A stretch of DNA of 64,000 nucleotides from Polytrichum commune (lineage: Eukaryota > Streptophyta > Polytrichopsida > Polytrichales > Polytrichaceae): the NCBI GenBank assembly GCA_950295325.1, contig OX485805.1, forward strand, positions 33,779,501-33,843,500. Reading direction: 5' to 3'. The notes beneath the pieces were generated by a model, which saw only the letters and a program-made list of their open reading frames with translations, searched no databases and was not told the DNA's origin. The position numbers were made by a program, and so were the translations under genes. Shown piece by piece: positions 59,104-64,000 of this stretch (positions are counted from its first letter, which is position 1; each line of letters starts with the position of its first letter).

Positions 59104-62100
59104 TCAAAACAAAGAGTGAGTCTTGCTCAGAAGTAGCCAACCATCCCAGTCCCAAGGATTTACTCCAGGGCTCAGAAGATAAAACCCATAGGCCATTGAT
59201 GCACCAACGGCTACAGTAAGGGTTGCAACTGCACATGAGGGAAGAGTGGACATTTTGCTCAAAATAACTTTGCAATTGTTATCTGCGGTCTTCAGCTGCC
59301 CCTCCAATTCAGAGGATCCTTTAGCTGTCTCCATTGCTGACTTGTGCTGTTTGAGCATACAGTATGTTCCAAGTACTATTAAAGACTGAAGATCAGTATC
59401 AGAAACATGTCTCGTAACTCAAACAGCCACACCAATAGTGTCCACATTCATAACATACACTTGTCAAATAGAATTCAAGTTAGGTAAAGAGAACTCTTGA
59501 GTGAATGTACCTTCAATCTCATGGCCTGGACTGTCTTCTTTAGAGACGCCAATGGCGAAAGGCGAGAGGAAACTTCCCTCCACTCGCTGCCAATGTAACC
59601 CAGAATTTGTGAACTTCCTTTCAGACTCTCCATGTGAAGCTTCTCCTGCAGACACCAAAATTTCACTCATTAGCTTCACACAAAAACAAACCACAGCAGA
59701 CCATAAATATTCTATTGAACCTAGTTGAGTAACAGACATATCGATGAAAAATATTGGAGAGGGGAATCCATACCCATTGCTTATAGCAGTCTGAATTCTG
59801 GGAGAGACACCAAATGAAGTTGCTGCAGGCCTCTCGAGATAGGGCATCCACATCTATAGCAAAGAGATGGGATCAGTAAAATGATGATGCTTTATCAGCA
59901 ATAGAGCTGAAGGGTGAAGAAAAAACTATCACATACAAACTGTCACAATACCCACCTTCTGAAACTGCTGCAATGCTGAGAGAAAGAAGCTGTTGTGCTA
60001 CAGGTCGAGTTGTTTTACTGTTTTGAGATCCTGCCAAAGCAAGCTCCCTGACCATTGGGTACACAGCTTGAAACCTCTCTGTAGCCTGTACATTAAAACC
60101 TAGGATTATTCCCAAAAAGCATAAACCACCAACACAGCATAATCACCTGCTTATCTACAAAGATGTGGTACAACTGAGAAGAATGCCTGATTTTCTCCAA
60201 ACATATTAGTAATAACTAAGAGAAAGATAGCTGCAAGTAATTTCCAATCCTATTGGCCTACCTTGGTACGGGCTGACTCAGCAGGGAAGGATACTCGCAT
60301 CAATGAATCAAGAGATGCAGCAGGTACTAATCTTTCCCCTTTCCTTGAGACACCATTCAGCAGAACAGGACGTGCCTTCTTCAAATTCGCAAACAACACA
60401 CTGCACCAAACATGAAAAATTATTACAACTTGACAACCTCATAATACACCTGTCATTAAAATCAAAATCCATGTATGTGTATCAGCTCACAAGAAAAGGA
60501 ACCCATGTCTATGGCCATCAATCAATCAGGAATCATTGATCATCTTACAATATATCCACCACGTAGATGGACATCTGAAAAATCCCAAGAATTAAACCAC
60601 AGATGACAAGTAATCCATTGCTTCTATATATACCTCTCTATGAATTGCAGAGCAGTATCTCGCGACACAGGGGTGCTGGACTTCCCAACAGCAAGTGGCA
60701 ACAAGTTTTGAACCCATAGAGACATTCCAATCACCAGGTCACCTTGAGCAGCCTGTCAGAAAGCAAGATGTTCAAAACACATTAAATATAGGTGTATCAC
60801 AAAATTATTTATGACTTGTTAGAAAATGTTTAGGGAAAAGTATCCTCTCCTATAAAGCCCAGTCTTAACAAGCTCACACTGTATTCTATATAGAATAATG
60901 TCACAAAGCTGATATTGACAAGTGAAATAGGAAAAAACAGAAGACTCCTAGACAGTCAAAAGAGCAACCTGTCCATAAGCCCACACTAATGTAGGCAGCT
61001 TGTCTTGTCCTTGAAACTGTGTGCGCAGACAGGCAGCTTGCTGTTGTAGAACATCTGGTCTTCGTCTCAAAACGATGGCCAGGAGTACAAGACAACCTAC
61101 CTGGATATAGAAACATTTTTACAGGTCAGGAATACACATTACAAACATGTCATGCATTCACAGAGTGCTAACCAAGGAATGTGCTGTTATAATAACAAAC
61201 TTAACCGAAGTAAAGTATGGGGTTGTTCACCTTAGTTTTCTGTGATGGAGGAGCATGTGCCTTGGAATTCTTAAGGGACGCAGCATGAGCTTGAGGGTCG
61301 TCTAATATTTCCTTAAGTAACCATACAGTGAATTTTGACAGGGCATCAACAGGCCTTTGTGAAAACCAGTCAGCCAAGATCTTCTGGAGAGCATCTGGAA
61401 TATAGGTCAAAGGAATCTGCACAGAGATTACTCGTATTCAAAGCTGTGGGAGCAAGTTGCAAAAGTACGAGCAGAAAATGCTGCACTGAATAGCTGAAGC
61501 AAATAAAAATCAACTTTTGGTTATGAAGTAAAAAAGCCACTTACATCAATGGCCTTTACAATAGTATTCTCACGAAGTATCTTATTCCACCCAAACTGGG
61601 CAGTTGTAACAGCTGCAAAAGCTCGACCAAAATAATCGGCACAGCGCATGAGTTGAACATCAGGAACAGAAGCAAACGATTCCTGCAAAAATTCAACAGG
61701 CAAATTGAGACCAGCCTCACAGGAATATTGGATGTAATGGTTTCTAAATCCACAAAAAACCACCTCAACAATGTGGACCAAAATAAGAGCAAACACACAA
61801 GTTGAGAGAAATCGGCGGACACATCATAAGCACCAGTCCTAACCTAACTATGTCACTTCTTACCATTCATAAATACCAATTTAATCTAATCTTTGATTCC
61901 GGTTCTGACATCTAGAAGCACAAAAGCTGAGGTAACCAAAAGTACTGACTTTCAAGGTTCAGGTAGTGTCCAGGTAGGTTGCCTCTGAATATTGCAATAA
62001 GAGGCAATAACAATCACCCCTGGTACCAAAAGATCTAGGCTAGAGAGAAGAAGCTTAAGCTTGACCAATTTCCAGAATGCACTTCTAACTGCTGCCAAAA

Positions 62101-63366
62101 GGAGTTGATTTCAGCTTTGACCTAATCATAAAATGGTAATAATCAATTTCATCGATGGTGTCCCTGCTACACTTATGCCTCAAGAAGCTTCAAGCATTAC
62201 CAATTTCATTATCTAAATCCGCACCCTGGGACGCAAAGAAACAAGAGAAGTTCTTCATCGGTGTTGACATATCAAAGGTGCAAAATGCAATTGAATACTA
62301 GGTTCATTACTAGTAACTTAGTCTGCCGTAGGTAGATTGACAAGTGTTTATGTATTACTTACCATTACGCCTGAAAGGAAAATCAATAGATCTGCTGAAT
62401 AAATGACAGCTGCGGCCTGGGCGGCAGATGCTTTTGACTTCTTGGGTTTTAACCTAATCTTCAATTCCAGGTTTCTGACATATAGTAGCAGAAAAGCAGA
62501 GGTGACCAAAGGCACTGACTTTAAAATTTCAGACAGTGTGCAGGGTTTTACCAAAAAACTCGCACAAGGTAGGGTTGCTTCAACCGTTACCAAAATTTTC
62601 TCTTTAAAATTGGTATTTTAGTGCAAAAAAAAAAAACAATCCGGGTGTTTCAACGGTGTTGACGTAACAAAGATGGAAATGCAGTTGAAGGTAGATTGAC
62701 AAGAGTTTGTTGATTGCTTACCGTACTGTCTGATAGGAAAAGCGATAGATCTGTTGGATCAAGACCGATTTTCTTGTCTAAAATGGTACCTTAGGATGCA
62801 AAAAAGGAGACATGTTCATCGGTGTTGACGTACCACAGGTGGAAATGCAATTGAATACGAGGTTCACTAGTACTAGCTTAGTCGGCCGAAGGTAGATTGA
62901 CAAGAGTTTGTTTGTTGCTTACCGCAATGTCTGAAAGGAAAAGCGATAGATCTTCTGGATTAATTGCAGCTGCGGCCTCGGCTACAGAAACTTTAGGCTT
63001 CTTGGCCTTCTTCACCTTAGGTTTCTTCACTTCTCCCTCCGCAGCTCCATTAGCTTGGGCGCGAGCCTCGCCGTCTACATCGCTATCCTCCTCGCCTGAG
63101 TGAGATTCCCCTGCAGCTTGGGCAGCCGCTATCCTGGCTTCCCTCCTCGCTCGCCTGTCCTCCGCTTCGTGCTCCAAAGCTTGGAACGCCTTCGAATCAG
63201 TTGATTTCGACTTCGACTCCGCCTCCTGTCCTGCTGTTCCAGTTTTGGGTTTCCCCTCCTGCCGCCGCTGTTTCTTCGCATTCGTCACCTTCTTCCACCC
63301 GTGATCCTTGTATCCTCCGTTCTCAGTCGCTCCATTACTCTCTCCTTCAAATGCCTCAGTCGTCAT
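59104..63366 (-). CDS. TMEM214-family ER membrane protein, 10 exons, 581 aa
   Basis: Exons (minus strand): 62,923-63,366; 61,545-61,682; 61,231-61,416; 60,969-61,100; 60,634-60,752; 60,262-60,400; 59,956-60,085; 59,774-59,853; 59,511-59,645; 59,104-59,346. All have GT-AG borders and consistent phase, giving 581 residues (plant homologues about 600). The N terminus has the family's HGW motif (residues 22-24) and a charged, low-complexity region. Residues 149-500 carry the conserved helical part: VQLMRCADYFGRAF, IPLTYIPDALQK, DWFSQRPVDAL, LVWAYGQAAQGDLVIG, ARPVLLNGVSRKGERLVPAA, ATERFQAVYPMVRELALAGS. Residues 539-559 (CAVATLTVAVGASMAYGFYL, then L) form one C-terminal membrane segment. Human TMEM214 is an ER protein linked to caspase-4 docking; the plant role is unknown. 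The last acceptor could instead lie 6 nt downstream, removing two residues. Confidence 0.95.
61880..62810 (-). repeat. Tandem duplications of the exon-1/intron-1 junction inside TMEM214 intron 1
   Basis: The real exon-1 end with its GTAAGC donor is at 62,818-63,010. Two decayed copies lie inside intron 1: copy B at about 62,655-62,790 and copy A at about 62,245-62,450. Each has the GGTGTTGAC..., GGTAGATTGACAAG and GCTTACC..(A/T)..GTCTGA blocks. Copy A even keeps a recognisable exon reading, KPKKSKASAAQAAAVIYSAD then LLIFLSG. A further pair, 61,880-61,970 and 62,452-62,540, repeats intron sequence with an offset of about 570 bp. The copies carry stop codons or altered donors and are not part of the mRNA model used here. 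Confidence 0.8.
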
Positions 63367-64000
63367 TGTCTTCTCTTCGTTTTCTTATGTGTGCAACAGG
63401 TTTTCCAGCGTCTTTTAAATCGATCCTACCCCAGGCTCCACACCTGCCTATAAAGAAACAGATGCAAGCAGGCAATCACGAACACGATCCAATCAGCTTT
63501 TTCTCTCGTCACCAGCCCATCCTTCACGACCGGAGCTACAAACCACAATACACCACACCGCGACAGAACTCACTCAAACAATCGCTCCCTTGCTGAATCA
63601 AATCAAATCAAATCAATCAATCACAGAGCAAAAAGCACGGATCTGATTTCATCGGATGAGTCCAAGCCCCCCGCAGTGCAAGAAAACCCTCCCCGCCTAC
63701 GGCACTAACTTAAACCAGTCCTCAACAACAACAAAAACAAAAAACGACCGAGATCTCAGCTAGAGGATGTCTTCTCTCACACAAGCCCATGCGCTTCCTA
63801 CACTCTGCGAAATTGCGATGCACAGAACCAAACCGCACCGCAAACACAAGTACTTAGCACACCGGAAGGGAGCAAAATCAGAAATATAGACCCAAAAAGC
63901 TGGAAAAAAAAAATGAAAATCGGGGAGTCATAGAGATTCCGGACGTGCAGTTTGCGGAGCGGATCGGATCGAGGGGGAGAGAGGGCGGTATGCGTACCGG
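63367..64000 (-). promoter_or_regulatory. Upstream region and probable 5' UTR of the TMEM214-like gene
   Basis: GC-richer than the transposon-rich part, with C- and CT-rich tracts, and a short AATC/AAATC repeat at 63,597-63,624. In gene orientation there are pyrimidine-rich stretches. A leader intron or another transcript beginning beyond the window edge cannot be excluded. No TATA box is convincing on the minus strand. Confidence 0.45.

Overview
The window is nuclear DNA of a land plant. It is AT-rich and low in gene density. The GT-AG introns are short and T-rich, plant-type telo-boxes (AAACCCTAA) lie upstream of two genes, the three protein genes are plant-like, and the intergenic DNA is packed with small DNA transposons (MITEs). 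I cannot place the species or clade from sequence alone.

Layout. Positions 1-44,800 (about 70% of the window) hold no intact protein gene that I can support. They contain a fold-back-like long inverted repeat (2.1-3.15 kb), a decayed hAT-like transposase stretch with a 410-bp MITE inside it (6.0-7.7 kb), a second decayed transposon with a Lys/Glu-rich reading frame between inverted repeats (10.6-11.45 kb), and a minisatellite (16.35-16.76 kb). They also hold a tRNA-derived SINE with a 16-bp target duplication (24.08-24.28 kb), several Tourist-like elements, and a nest of two MITE families whose target site can be read from an empty sister copy (35.8-37.5 kb). Long stretches are anonymous AT-rich DNA with old dispersed repeats.

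From 44.8 kb to the end, a tRNA-Val(CAC)-like gene and three protein genes lie on the minus strand. These are a three-exon TRM112 gene (46,629-47,879), encoding an activator subunit of RNA and protein methyltransferases; a single-exon gene for a 562-residue protein of unknown function (51,425-53,113); and a ten-exon TMEM214-family gene for an ER membrane protein (59,104-63,366). They are kilobases apart and probably transcribed independently. No operon or pathway link is visible.

The most useful observations concern genome dynamics rather than a new biochemical system. (1) A MITE sits inside another MITE, with a matching empty site 1.3 kb away, which proves the 8-bp target duplication. (2) The promoter/leader of the 562-residue gene is tandemly duplicated, and a Tourist-like MITE sits in the distal copy, again with the empty site in the proximal copy. 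(3) In the TMEM214 gene the exon-1/intron-1 junction is repeated, leaving two decoy copies of the exon end and its splice donor inside intron 1. (4) A TA-flanked MITE family whose ends are themselves palindromes has three copies, one in the TRM112 upstream region. (5) A 942-bp inverted-repeat element interrupts a copy of another element, whose uninterrupted, oppositely oriented relative is at 42.7-43.4 kb. I found no convincing undescribed multi-gene system.
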